Shown: positions 22,520-30,813, numbered from the stretch's first letter. The stretch: DNA of 31,122 nucleotides from JAICKN01 sp036491415 (GCA_036491415.1 DASXCC010000003.1:1-31122), one strand, 5' to 3'. The notes: a model not told the origin generated them from the letters alone. Numbers and translations are program-made.

Positions 22520-22921
22520 TTAAACTTCTGCGGTGACGGTCATGACGACTTCGCGCTCGCGAGGGCCGTCCAGTTCGATGAGAACAATGCGTTGCCAGGT
22601 CCCGAGAATCAGGCTGCCCGTTTGAAATGGCAATGCCACCGAAGTCCCAATCATGGCGGAAAGAATGTGATCGGGCACATGCGCGGGATTGTGCGGATGG
22701 CGATAGCGAAGCTTGGGCACCATCGCTTCGAAGGCGTCCAGCATATCGAGATCAGTGCCGGGATCGAGGTCCGCAGTGGTAAGCGCCGCAGTCGTATGCA
22801 GGATGAGGAGATTGCAGATTCCCGTACCGTCGGTATGACGCTCTTCGAGGCGCTGCTGGATTTCGTCGGTAATGTCCAGAACTTCGCGCTTTTTCCGGGT
22901 TTTAAAAGTGAGCTTTCGCAT
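22520..22921 (-). CDS. YjbQ/UPF0047 family protein
   Basis: This 133-residue protein matches the YjbQ family (UPF0047), small trimeric proteins some of which show weak thiamine-phosphate synthase activity; the true role is unsettled. Motifs are GICNLLILHTTAALTTADLD, HPHNPAHVPDHILSAMIGTS with the conserved histidines, and LGTWQRIVLIELDGPRERE at the C-terminus. The frame extends to 22945, but that would overlap the end of leuD; ATG 22921 (MRKLTFKTRK) gives the usual N-terminus and lies 16 nt after the leuD stop, so it is probably the last gene of the leuC-leuD transcript. Confidence 0.9.
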   Translation of the reverse strand: MRKLTFKTRKKREVLDITDEIQQRLEERHTDGTGICNLLILHTTAALTTADLDPGTDLDMLDAFEAMVPKLRYRHPHNPAHVPDHILSAMIGTSVALPFQTGSLILGTWQRIVLIELDGPREREVVMTVTAEV

Positions 22922-22937
22922 GATTGATTTTAGCGAG

Positions 22938-23534
22938 CTAGGCAATCAATGGGTGCGCGGACTCATAAGCGGTAATTTCTTTCTCATGCTGCAAAGTGAT
23001 GCCGATGTCGTCGAGTCCGTTTAAGAGCCGATGACGAATCGAGTTATCAATCTGGAAACTGGCGGAAAATCCCTGCGAATCCGTAACTTTCTTTTGCTCG
23101 AGATCAACGGTCAATTCATAATTCGGAACTTCCTGCGCGCGACGGGCGAGTTCCGTGGCTTCCTGTTCAGTCAATGCCACGGTCAGCACGCCATTCTGCA
23201 CGCAATTGTTGGCAAAGATGTCAGCGAAAGTTGGCGCGATCACTGCTTGAAAACCAAAATCGGCAAGCGCCCACACGGCGTGTTCGCGAGATGATCCACA
23301 GCCAAAATTTTTATCGGTGACGAGGATGCTGGCGCCCTTATAGCGCGGCTGGTTCAAAGTGAATTCAGTATCCAGCGAACCATCCGGCAAACGGCGCCAA
23401 TCGTAAAATACAAACTCGCCGAAGCCGGTTTTTTCGATGCGCTTCAAAAACTGTTTGGGGATAATCTGATCAGTGTCCACATTGGCGCGGAAGAGCGGCG
23501 CCACTTTTCCTGTGTGAATACGAAATGGTTTCAT
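22938..23534 (-). CDS. leuD: 3-isopropylmalate dehydratase small subunit LeuD
   Basis: LeuD with LeuC isomerises 2-isopropylmalate to 3-isopropylmalate in leucine synthesis. The 198-residue swivel domain has ANVDTDQIIPKQFLKR, VFYDWRRLPDGS, the loop ILVTDKNFGCGSSREHAVWA with the GCGSSREH signature, and IAPTFADIFANNCVQNGVL. ATG 23534 is chosen because GAGAGG lies about 4 nt upstream; an in-frame start at 23546 would precede that site. It is separated from leuC by 133 nt that hold a tandem array. Confidence 0.96.
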   Translation of the reverse strand: MKPFRIHTGKVAPLFRANVDTDQIIPKQFLKRIEKTGFGEFVFYDWRRLPDGSLDTEFTLNQPRYKGASILVTDKNFGCGSSREHAVWALADFGFQAVIAPTFADIFANNCVQNGVLTVALTEQEATELARRAQEVPNYELTVDLEQKKVTDSQGFSASFQIDNSIRHRLLNGLDDIGITLQHEKEITAYESAHPLIA

Positions 23535-23567
23535 AAAGCCTCTCAATCCGTCAGGTCAAGACCCGGT

Positions 23568-23666
23568 GCTACACGATTGTTCGCACTACTACGATTGTTT
23601 GGACTAGACGATCTTTGATGTTTGCACTACATAGTCTTGGCACTACATATTCTGCGCTGCATAAGC
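23568..23666. repeat. Degenerate tandem array between leuC and leuD
   Basis: Five to six units, the clearest being GCACTACATAGTCTTG (23624-23639) and GCACTACATATTCTGC (23640-23655). Earlier, longer units are at 23568-23582, 23583-23600 and 23601-23623, all beginning G(C/G)(A)CTA and ending in T-rich words. Core period is 16 nt. No other feature fills this spacer. Confidence 0.75.
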
Positions 23667-23667
23667 A

Positions 23668-25095
23668 TTAGTTAAATTGCCAGTTGCGAATATCGGTGAA
23701 ATGTCCGGCTATCGCCGCAGCGGCCGCCATCATGGGGCTAACAAGATGCGTGCGACCGCCGCGCCCCTGGCGTCCCTCAAAGTTACGGTTGCTCGTGGAA
23801 GCGCAACGCTCGCCGGGCTGCAAAATGTCGGGATTCATTCCCAGGCACATGGAGCATCCTGACTCGCGCCATTCAAATCCGGCCTGCCGGAAGACCTGGT
23901 CGAGACCTTCTTTTTCTGCGGCATGTTTGATTGCCTGCGATCCAGGAACAACCATAGCTCGGACCTTTGAACTCACGTGATGGCCTTTTGCCACGCGAGC
24001 CGCGTCGCGCAAATCTTCCAGGCGGGAATTCGTGCACGATCCGATGAAAACACGATCGACGGGGATTTTTTCGATGGGCGTTCCCGCGCTCAATCCCATG
24101 TACTCCAGCATGCGAAGCGCGGCGTTGCGGTCGGCCTCGGTTTTCAGTTCGGCGAGTTCCGGCACGCTTCCGTCGACGGCCACCACCATGCCCGGGTTCG
24201 TTCCCCAAGTAACAAACGGCGCGAGCGACGACGCTTCGATTTGAATGACGGTATCAAAATGTGCTCCGGGATCGGAAGGCAGATTTCGCCAGCGGGCGAT
24301 GGACTTCTCCCACTCCGCATTTTTCGGAGCAAAGCGGCGGCCTTTCAAATATGCGAACGTGGTTTCGTCCGGCGCGATCATCCCCGCACGCGCGCCACTT
24401 TCGATGCTCATGTTGCAGAGCGTCATGCGGCCTTCCATGGAAAGACTGCGCACGGCTTCGCCCGCGTACTCGATCACGTATCCGGTAGCACCGTCGGTGC
24501 CAATTTTTCCGATAATGCCCAGGGCGATATCTTTCGCGGTCACGCCCTTGGGTAAAGATCCATTGACCTGAATCAGCATCGTCTTGGGCTTGCGTTGCGG
24601 CAAACACTGCGTCGCGAGAACGTGCTCGACTTCCGAAGTTCCAATGCCGAATGCCAGCGCGCCAAACGCACCGTGCGTGCTGGTATGGCTGTCGCCGCAG
24701 ACGATGGTTTTGCCGGGCTGCGTAACGCCAAGTTCAGGGCCGATGACGTGGACGATTCCCTGGTCCGGCGAATCCATGTCAAACAGCGGCACGCCGAATT
24801 CTTTGCAGTTCTTCTGGAGAGCTTCAATCTGCCGCGCCGCGATGGGATCAAGAATCGGCGTTCCGCGCGGCTCGGTTGGAATGTTGTGATCAACGGTCGC
24901 CACCGTGCGATCCGTGCGGCGGACGCGGCGTCCGGCCATGCGCAGGCCATCAAATGCCTGTGGCGAGGTCACTTCGTGCACGAGATGCAGATCAATATAA
25001 AGAAGATCAGGCCGATCTTCAGAGACACAGACAATGTGCTCGTCCCAAACTTTTTCAAACAGCGTGCGCTTTTTGCTGGATTGCGTTTCTGCCAT
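23668..25095 (-). CDS. leuC: 3-isopropylmalate dehydratase large subunit LeuC
   Basis: The 475-residue large subunit carries the catalytic [4Fe-4S] cluster of isopropylmalate isomerase. The cluster cysteines are C354 in FIGSCTNSRLEDL and C414/C417 in GCSMCLGMNPD. Other family marks are VDHNIPT, VCGDSHTSTHGAFGALAFGI, GYVIEYAGEAVRSLSMEGRM, MSIESGARAGMIAPDETTF and STSNRNFEGRQGRGGRTHLV. The start ATG at 25095 gives the usual N-terminal TLFEKVWDEHIV shortly after. leuD and yjbQ follow on the same strand. leuA and leuB are not in the window. A tandem array lies directly upstream. Confidence 0.97.
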   Translation of the reverse strand: MAETQSSKKRTLFEKVWDEHIVCVSEDRPDLLYIDLHLVHEVTSPQAFDGLRMAGRRVRRTDRTVATVDHNIPTEPRGTPILDPIAARQIEALQKNCKEFGVPLFDMDSPDQGIVHVIGPELGVTQPGKTIVCGDSHTSTHGAFGALAFGIGTSEVEHVLATQCLPQRKPKTMLIQVNGSLPKGVTAKDIALGIIGKIGTDGATGYVIEYAGEAVRSLSMEGRMTLCNMSIESGARAGMIAPDETTFAYLKGRRFAPKNAEWEKSIARWRNLPSDPGAHFDTVIQIEASSLAPFVTWGTNPGMVVAVDGSVPELAELKTEADRNAALRMLEYMGLSAGTPIEKIPVDRVFIGSCTNSRLEDLRDAARVAKGHHVSSKVRAMVVPGSQAIKHAAEKEGLDQVFRQAGFEWRESGCSMCLGMNPDILQPGERCASTSNRNFEGRQGRGGRTHLVSPMMAAAAAIAGHFTDIRNWQFN

Positions 25096-25127
25096 ATCGA
25101 AATCTCTCGAATACCGCTTAATAGTTT

Positions 25128-25230
25128 ATCAACTGAGCATCTATCAATTCTTGGTTTAATCAATTCTTGGTTTAATCAACTCTATGTTTAATCAATTCTA
25201 TGTTTATCAACGCTGTGTTCATCAACATTA
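25128..25230. repeat. Seven-unit tandem array upstream of leuC
   Basis: Units of 15-16 nt begin ATCAA: ATCAACTGAGCATCT at 25128, ATCAATTCTTGGTTTA at 25143 and 25159 (identical), ATCAACTCTATGTTTA at 25175, ATCAATTCTATGTTT at 25191, ATCAACGCTGTGTTC at 25206 and ATCAACATTA at 25221. The array ends 33 nt before the leuC start and must be in or next to its promoter region. Confidence 0.85.
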
Positions 25231-25310
25231 CGGCAAGGCAAGAATGCCACAATTTCTTGGCCTCGTGGAATCAATCATTCACGATGTAGCCATCGCAGAC
25301 GACGATGACA

Positions 25311-26504
25311 CTACGATTCGCGCATGGAAGCTGCGGAATGCGTCATGTGTAAAACCAGCATGAGTGCGACGCCGCAGAGAGGCACAAGAAGGCCGCGCTG
25401 CAAGCTGCCCGCATATAAAGAAATGAATCCGACGAGCCAGGGAAGAACGGCCCCGCCCAAACTGGCGGAGGGGAAGGCTAACGATCCGACGCGCGGAGCT
25501 TTGCTGCCGAACCATTGCGCAAGCAAGGAAAGGTTCGCGGGAAATATGGAAGACATGCCCAGGCCTGCTAATCCTGTTCCCAACGCGAGCCATTGCAGGG
25601 AATGCGCAGCAAAGATCACGGACACTCCGATCAAAGCCACAGCCAGTCCTACAATTGCCAGGCGAGTCTCTTTCATCTTTTTCAGCACCAGGGGGGCGGA
25701 AGCGCGGCCCAACAGCAACGCTCCCCAATAAATCGACGGCATCAATGCCCAGAACGTTCCAACTCCGAAATTCACGCGCCGCGCATGAGACGCAACCCAT
25801 CCGCCGATGGAAGCTTCTGTCCCGACGTAGGTGAAAAACAAAACGCAGAGAATGAACGCCAGATAAAGTTTCCGTTCCGCTGGAATGTTTTCTGGTGCAA
25901 CTGCTTTTGCCGCATGCGAAGTTGTCGAGGATGTATCGAACTTCGCGGAAGCGACAATCAAAGCCAACGCACCTGTGATGATGGCGATCAGATACGTGAC
26001 CGACGTTGTATGGCCTTGCCGCTGCAGCGCGGCAATCGCCACGGGGACTCCAACGGCCCCCAGTCCCCAGGAAAAATTCACCAGGTTTAGAGCCGCTGCG
26101 CGGTTGTCGGGATTCAACTCCGCAATCAGCAAATTGCCCGTAGGCGTGCTCAATCCAAAACCCGCTCCGTAAATAAATACTGCCGTCATACCTGTCTGCC
26201 AGCTTTTTTGGTCGAGCATGGACATGCCGATCGCCATGAGTACCAAAGAACAAAATAGAGTCCAGCGATAGCCGAAGCGGCTGATGAAAACGCCCGAAAT
26301 GGCCGCGGTAATGAGCGACGCAAGAAATTGCGCGGTAAAGAAATATCCCGCTTCATAATCGTTCAAGTGCCAGCGAGCAGAAAGCATCGGCAGCATGGGG
26401 CCAAGCAAAGTAGTGACTGCGCCGGTGATAACAAACGCCGCGTGGACGAGAAGAACAGAAGTTCGCATCCCGCTTGTGGCGGGCATGGGAAGAGTTTTGG
26501 GCAC
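25311..26504 (-). CDS. MFS transporter, sugar/fucose-permease-like
   Basis: This 397-residue membrane protein has about 12 hydrophobic segments. The first helix begins SVLLVHAAFVITGAVTTLLG, followed by RWHLNDYEAGYFFTAQFLAS, the loop motif SRFGYRWTLFCSLV, and GAGFGLSTPTGNLLIAELNP with NLVNFSWGLGAVGVPVAI. This pattern resembles FucP-like and related MFS permeases; the substrate is unknown. The frame starts at a GTG (26504); ATG 26486 or ATG 26468 (AGCGGG just upstream) are equally possible, since the first helix begins after the last of them. It lies 215 nt upstream of leuC on the same strand. Confidence 0.85.
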   Translation of the reverse strand: MPKTLPMPATSGMRTSVLLVHAAFVITGAVTTLLGPMLPMLSARWHLNDYEAGYFFTAQFLASLITAAISGVFISRFGYRWTLFCSLVLMAIGMSMLDQKSWQTGMTAVFIYGAGFGLSTPTGNLLIAELNPDNRAAALNLVNFSWGLGAVGVPVAIAALQRQGHTTSVTYLIAIITGALALIVASAKFDTSSTTSHAAKAVAPENIPAERKLYLAFILCVLFFTYVGTEASIGGWVASHARRVNFGVGTFWALMPSIYWGALLLGRASAPLVLKKMKETRLAIVGLAVALIGVSVIFAAHSLQWLALGTGLAGLGMSSIFPANLSLLAQWFGSKAPRVGSLAFPSASLGGAVLPWLVGFISLYAGSLQRGLLVPLCGVALMLVLHMTHSAASMRES

Positions 26505-26636
26505 GGCTTGGATACGTTAACAGAAGCAGATGCAACACGCATGTTGGCTAGTGCTGAATGGGGAACTTTCGATTTCAGCAGCCACTGTTTCCTATGCGCG
26601 TGAAAGCGCAAACCGCTATGATAATGAAGAGCGAAC

Positions 26637-27443
26637 ATGATCAACGGTCAGAAAATCGCGGTCGTTCTCCCGGCGTACAACGCGGAAAAGACGTTGGAGA
26701 CCACTGTCCATGAACTTCCGGATTTAGTGGATATCTGCATCCTCGTGGATGACCATAGCTCCGACCGCACGGTCGAGGTTGCCCGGCGGCTTGGCCTGCA
26801 ATATTTCGTTCATAACCAAAACTACGGATACGGGCGCAATCAACAAACTTGCTATCGCGAGGCTTTGGCGGCTGGCGCGGACGTAGTGATCATGGTGCAC
26901 CCGGATTATCAGTACACGCCGTTGCTGGTTACGGCGATGGCCAGCATGGTGGCGTATGGAATTTATGACGTCGTGCTTGGATCGCGAATTATTGGCGGGA
27001 CTGCTTTGCGTGGCGGCATGCCACTTTATAAATACATCGCGAACCGATTTCTTACCGCATTCGAAAATTTATTTTTGCGCGTGAAGTTGTCCGAATATCA
27101 CACGGGATATCGCGCGTTCCGGCGCAAGGTTTTGCTGGATCTTCCCTTGGTGGAGAATTCAGACGATTTTGTTTTTGATAATCAGATGCTCGCGCAATGC
27201 GTGTACTTCAATTTCAAAATCGGAGAAGTTTCCTGTCCGACGAAATATTTTGACGAAGCATCTTCCATTAACTTCAGCCGCAGCGTGAAATACGGACTGG
27301 GAGTACTGGCGACTTCTCTGCAATTTGCCATGGAACGCTTTGGCCTGGCGCACTACAAGATTTTCAGCGACACCGGCCGCAGGCTTGAACCAAGCGATTC
27401 GCAGTACTACACACGCGGCGCGGCCAACACGGTCTCCAGCTAA
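26637..27443 (+). CDS. Family 2 glycosyltransferase (DPM1-like)
   Basis: This 268-residue protein has a GT-A fold: AVVLPAYNAEKTLETTV (8-24), VDDHSSDRT (37-45), YGYGRNQQTCYREAL, then MVHPDYQYTP with the acidic D90 where GT2 enzymes bind metal and the sugar nucleotide, and TGYRAFRRKVL, close to the acceptor region of polyprenol-phosphate transferases. A C-terminal region (VKYGLGVLATSLQFAMERFG) may touch the membrane. It probably loads a sugar onto a lipid carrier or glycan, by family resemblance only. A TATGAT -10-like word lies about 20 nt upstream. The following membrane protein starts 7 nt after its stop. Confidence 0.9.
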   Translation: MINGQKIAVVLPAYNAEKTLETTVHELPDLVDICILVDDHSSDRTVEVARRLGLQYFVHNQNYGYGRNQQTCYREALAAGADVVIMVHPDYQYTPLLVTAMASMVAYGIYDVVLGSRIIGGTALRGGMPLYKYIANRFLTAFENLFLRVKLSEYHTGYRAFRRKVLLDLPLVENSDDFVFDNQMLAQCVYFNFKIGEVSCPTKYFDEASSINFSRSVKYGLGVLATSLQFAMERFGLAHYKIFSDTGRRLEPSDSQYYTRGAANTVSS

Positions 27444-27449
27444 AAACTA

Positions 27450-28982
27450 GTGCCTACCCCCACCGCACACGCCAGCAAAAATCCCACTGCTTCTGATATT
27501 CGGGCTTCTGGCACACGGCCAAACACTAAAGAGTTTCTGTTGATGTTTTTAATCACGGCCGGGGCAATGGCTGTGCATGGCTACCATCCGTATGTTGAGG
27601 ACGCAGAGATCTACGTTCCCGGCATTAAGAAGCTGATCCATCCGAATTTATATCCACACAACGCGGAGTTTTTTACTTCACATGCCAGCATGACGATGTT
27701 TCCGCGTCTCATCGCAGCGTCGGTGAAGCTCACGCACCTGCCTTTCGACTGGGTTTTGTTTTTGTGGCAATTTCTCTCCATTTTTCTTTTACTGTGGGGA
27801 TGTTGGCGCCTGGCCGGGCTTTGCTTTCCCAGCAAGCGGGCGCGCTGGGGCGGAGTGCTGCTGATCGCTTCGCTGTTGACGATACCCGTGGCAGGCACAG
27901 CGCTGTACCTTATGGACCAGTATTTAACGCCGCGGGCGCTCTCCACTTTTTCGATTGTTTTTTTGATCGTCAATACAATCGAGCGGAAATTTGTTCGTGC
28001 GACATTGTGGACGGTTTTTCTGGCGCTGATTCATCCGCTGATGGCGGTGTTTGGAATTTGCTTTTGCGCACTGGTTCTTTGGGAGCAACGTAAAGTTTCT
28101 GCTCAAGTGCTCACCGCTGCGCTCCTATTTCCACTTAGTTTGTTCCCGCCGGTCACCGAAGCTTATAGAGTCTCGCTGAACCGGCATTCCTATTTTTTCG
28201 TCACGCGCTGGGAGTGGTATGAGTGGGTCGGTATCTTCGCTCCCATGCTATTGCTCTGGTTGTTTTCCATGCTCGCGCGAAAACATGATTGGCGTGTCCT
28301 GGATCTTCTTTGCCGGACTTTGATCATTTTTCAAGCTTTCTTCTTTGTGATCTCGTTGCTGCTTTGCCTTCCGGTTTTCGCCAATTTTGCGGAGCTGCAA
28401 ACCATGCGCAGCCTGCATCTTCTGTATGTTTTACTTTTCGTCTTTGCCGGCGGCCTGCTGGCTGAATTTGTTCTCAAATCAAGTGTGTGGCGCTGGCTGC
28501 TTCTTTTTATTCCAATCTGCGCCGGCATGTTTTATGCGCAATTGCAGCTTTTCCCGGGTACTGTGCACATGGAGTTCCCCGGCGCGGTCTCCGGCAATTC
28601 CTGGGTAAATGCATTTCTATGGATTCGCCACAACACGCCCGAAGACGCTTACTTCGCCCTTAATCCTGCCTATTTGAAAGCGGATGGCGAAGATGTTCAC
28701 GGCTTCCGCAGCATCGCCGAACGCTCCAGCCTCGCCGATGATGTGAAAGACAGCGGCGCGGTTTCTATGTTCCCCGCGCTAGCGGAAAAATGGCAGCAAC
28801 AGTCGCTGGCTCTGCATGGATGGCAGAATTTCCAGGCGTCGGACTTGCAGCGATTGCATCAAAAATTCGGCGTGGATTGGGTTGTGCTCGATCAGCCTGG
28901 AACGTCACCGCTAAAGTCAGCTTCAAGTGGCTTGGATTGTCCCTATCGTAACGGCTATTTGCAGGTGTGCCGGATTCAGTAA
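27450..28982 (+). CDS. Large polytopic membrane protein (DUF6798-like)
   Basis: This 510-residue protein begins with a GTG 7 nt after the glycosyltransferase stop. A polar N-terminus is followed by about nine or ten hydrophobic segments between residues 28 and 375, including VLFLWQFLSIFLLLWGCWRL, LWTVFLALIHPLMAVFGICF and WLLLFIPICAGMFYAQLQLF. An early loop HGYHPYVEDAEIYVPGIKKL, acidic and near the first helix, recalls GT-C enzymes and DUF6798 proteins. The last 130 residues are soluble, with WVNAFLWIRHNTPEDAYFAL and VDWVVLDQPGT, typical of the outer domain of such proteins. Coupling with the GT2 gene suggests a lipid-linked sugar pathway, inferred only. Confidence 0.8.
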   Translation: MPTPTAHASKNPTASDIRASGTRPNTKEFLLMFLITAGAMAVHGYHPYVEDAEIYVPGIKKLIHPNLYPHNAEFFTSHASMTMFPRLIAASVKLTHLPFDWVLFLWQFLSIFLLLWGCWRLAGLCFPSKRARWGGVLLIASLLTIPVAGTALYLMDQYLTPRALSTFSIVFLIVNTIERKFVRATLWTVFLALIHPLMAVFGICFCALVLWEQRKVSAQVLTAALLFPLSLFPPVTEAYRVSLNRHSYFFVTRWEWYEWVGIFAPMLLLWLFSMLARKHDWRVLDLLCRTLIIFQAFFFVISLLLCLPVFANFAELQTMRSLHLLYVLLFVFAGGLLAEFVLKSSVWRWLLLFIPICAGMFYAQLQLFPGTVHMEFPGAVSGNSWVNAFLWIRHNTPEDAYFALNPAYLKADGEDVHGFRSIAERSSLADDVKDSGAVSMFPALAEKWQQQSLALHGWQNFQASDLQRLHQKFGVDWVVLDQPGTSPLKSASSGLDCPYRNGYLQVCRIQ

Positions 28983-29035
28983 CAACACAAGTTTGCAGGT
29001 CGTTTTGGTATTCGCTAGCATCAAACAGGCAAAGC

Positions 29036-30286
29036 ATGGCAACCAGCACCAGTATCGGCCCGGAAAAAGATAATCCTCCCAAGCTGGTCCTGGGAGAGAT
29101 TCTCAGCTTTGCCTACGATACGTTCTGCAGCAACAAAGTACGCTTCGCGCTGACTTCGTTGGGCATGGTGATCGGCACCGCTTCGCTCATTCTGGTGGTC
29201 ACGATCGGCATGACGGGCAAGCAATACATCCTGAACCAGATTCAATCGATTGGCACGAACTGGGTTTACGTCGAGTACCAGGGGGGAGCGCAGCGCGTCA
29301 GCAATGCGCCAGATGATCCGCTGACTATCGACGACATGAATGCCGCGCGCCAGGAAGTTCCCGGCATTGTGGCGGCTTCGCCCATCGTGCAGCTCGCCGA
29401 CCGCATTCCCGTGGGTAACGGCAAAGAGCGGGACATCCAGATTCTGGGCGTATATCCCGAATACAGCAAGGTCCGCAATCTCATTGTGACCTCCGGTCGC
29501 TTCTTCGACGCCCAGGACGAGCAGGCGCACAACAAAGTCGGTGTGCTTACGGAGAAGATGGCGCGCGACCTTTTCGGCTCCAACGAAAATTCGCTGGGCA
29601 AAGTAATCAAGATCAGCGGCCTTCCTTTCACTGTGATCGGCACATTCAAAGAGCGCGTGGACACTTTCGGCCAGTCGGAAGTCACCGACAATACCGTGGA
29701 CATTCCCTACAGCGTCTCGCGCTACTTCACTGAAACGACGAAAGTGAAGCAGATTTACTTCTCCGTGAACGATCCTTCGACGGTGATTCCGGCGACGGCG
29801 CAGATCAAGCGCGTGATCCAGTCGCGGCACAGGCCGGAATCTGTATATGAGGTCGAAAATTTGACGCAGCTTGTGACGGTAGCGGAAAAAACAGCCAACG
29901 CCTTGACCTATGTTCTGTTCGCCATTGCGACGATTGTTTTGCTGGTGAGCGGGATCGGCATCATGAACATTATGCTGGCGACAGTGAGCTCGCGCATCCG
30001 GGAAATTGGGATCCGCAAAGCCATTGGCGCGACAAATAGCGAAATCCGATTCCAATTTTTGTCGGAAGCAATCCTGATTTCTGTAGGCGGTGGGTTGATC
30101 GGTGTGGTCATTGGCCTAGCGGTACCGTTCTCCATCCGCTTCCTCACGGAGTATCGCGTTCCGGTTTCCGGACTTTCAGCGATCGTCGCGATCGTGGTTT
30201 CTTCGCTGGTAGGAGTCTTGTTCGGAACGATTCCCGCGACGCGAGCGGCGAAGTTGGATCCCGTGGAAAGCTTGCGTTACGAGTAG
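29036..30286 (+). CDS. MacB/FtsX-type ABC transporter permease
   Basis: This 416-residue protein has the MacB permease layout. A first membrane helix ends RFALTSLGMVIGTASLILVV. The periplasmic MacB core (about 70-285) has VYVEYQGGAQRV, ILGVYPEYSKVRNL and GRFFDAQDEQ. The three-helix FtsX domain at the end has SGIGIMNIMLATVSSRIREI, GIRKAIGATNSEIRFQFLSE and PATRAAKLDPVESLRYE. These proteins couple ATPase motion to export or to periplasmic work. No ATPase, membrane fusion or outer membrane partner lies in the window. ATG 29036 is favoured because AGG lies about 8 nt upstream and the extra upstream codons overlap the preceding gene. Confidence 0.92.
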   Translation: MATSTSIGPEKDNPPKLVLGEILSFAYDTFCSNKVRFALTSLGMVIGTASLILVVTIGMTGKQYILNQIQSIGTNWVYVEYQGGAQRVSNAPDDPLTIDDMNAARQEVPGIVAASPIVQLADRIPVGNGKERDIQILGVYPEYSKVRNLIVTSGRFFDAQDEQAHNKVGVLTEKMARDLFGSNENSLGKVIKISGLPFTVIGTFKERVDTFGQSEVTDNTVDIPYSVSRYFTETTKVKQIYFSVNDPSTVIPATAQIKRVIQSRHRPESVYEVENLTQLVTVAEKTANALTYVLFAIATIVLLVSGIGIMNIMLATVSSRIREIGIRKAIGATNSEIRFQFLSEAILISVGGGLIGVVIGLAVPFSIRFLTEYRVPVSGLSAIVAIVVSSLVGVLFGTIPATRAAKLDPVESLRYE

Positions 30287-30351
30287 GCGCCGCGATTCGA
30301 TTTCTACAGCCATTGGATTGCGGTTTAAAAACATTCTCATAAAAACAAGTT

Positions 30352-30373
30352 AGCCGGGCTGGTTGGCCCGGCT
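30352..30373 (-). terminator. GC-rich hairpin terminator
   Basis: AGCCGGGC (30352-30359) pairs with GCCCGGCT (30366-30373). On the minus strand the stem is followed by a T-rich run (CTTGTTTTT), suiting the small minus-strand gene 168 nt upstream; on the plus strand, it lies 66 nt after the permease but lacks a T-tract. Confidence 0.7.
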
Positions 30374-30434
30374 CGCGCTTGCTTAAACATCTTCGGGGTT
30401 CGGTTTGGTTCTAAGGCCCCCGCAGAATATCTTT

Positions 30435-30499
30435 ATTAGTTGAAATTAGTTGAAAATCAGTAATCTGTCGAAAATCAGTATTAGTCGAAAAACAATCTC
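30435..30499. repeat. Degenerate tandem array downstream of the small gene
   Basis: Units share ATTAGT(T/C)GAAAATCAG: ATTAGTTGAA at 30435, ATTAGTTGAAAATCAG at 30445, TAATCTGTCGAAAATCAG at 30461 and TATTAGTCGAAAAACAATC at 30479. Steps are 10, 16 and 18 nt. Confidence 0.7.
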
Positions 30500-30540
30500 A
30501 TTTAAAAACAGTACTCAGTTTTGAGACTTGGCGGGACTGC

Positions 30541-30789
30541 TTACATCACCAGCGCTAAGTTCTCGAGTTCATGCTGCAACACCGGCATCGCACAACCGGC
30601 CATCTCTACACGACCGGCTGCATCGATCGCCGCTTGCGGCGAGACGCCATAACCTCGTCCCATGAGAAAAACCTGTAAAAGTTCAGCAGCTTCGCGGGAA
30701 TCGGCGAATCCACCCTGCAACAGGTCATTTCGCAAGGCCGCCAGTTCGGTAGTGGAAAATCTTTCTTTGTCTTTCATCGTCATGTTCAT
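30541..30789 (-). CDS. Small hypothetical protein with a strong Shine-Dalgarno
   Basis: This 82-residue protein starts at ATG 30789 (MNMTMKDKERF); downstream ATGs at 30783 and 30777 are alternatives, and the frame reaches 30813. It is predicted soluble and mainly helical: STTELAALRNDLLQGGFADS, REAAELLQVFLMGRGYGVSP, then AAGRVEMAGCAMPVLQHELE. It has one cysteine and no signal or membrane segment. I do not recognise it. The preceding GGAGGTGAT is one of the strongest SD sites in the window, which argues that it is truly expressed. It has no same-strand neighbour here and appears to be followed by a tandem array and a GC-rich terminator. Confidence 0.7.
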   Translation of the reverse strand: MNMTMKDKERFSTTELAALRNDLLQGGFADSREAAELLQVFLMGRGYGVSPQAAIDAAGRVEMAGCAMPVLQHELENLALVM

Positions 30790-30796
30790 GGTCGTT

Positions 30797-30805
30797 ATCA
30801 CCTCC
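30797..30805 (-). promoter_or_regulatory. Near-perfect Shine-Dalgarno of the small gene
   Basis: On the minus strand GGAGGTGAT ends 7 nt before ATG 30789, complementary to the 16S rRNA 3' end. It selects 30789 over the frame's first ATG at 30813, which lies upstream of this site. Confidence 0.8.
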
Positions 30806-30813
30806 GACCTCAT

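Noticed and set aside
25128..25230. CRISPR array
   Set aside because: Units are contiguous 15-16 nt copies without unique spacers, and no cas genes are present.
25096..25310. T-box or leucine attenuator upstream of leuC
   Set aside because: No T-box motif, specifier loop or leucine-codon leader peptide with terminator/antiterminator pair was found; the region is mainly the tandem array.
25279..26253. 324-codon minus-strand frame inside the MFS gene
   Set aside because: It is an alternative register of the MFS permease: Arg/Ser/Cys-rich and with no membrane or domain pattern.
30352..30373. Sigma-54 promoter overlapping TGGCCCGGCTCGCGC
   Set aside because: The -12 element lacks TTGC at the needed spacing, and the sequence is explained by the terminator stem.
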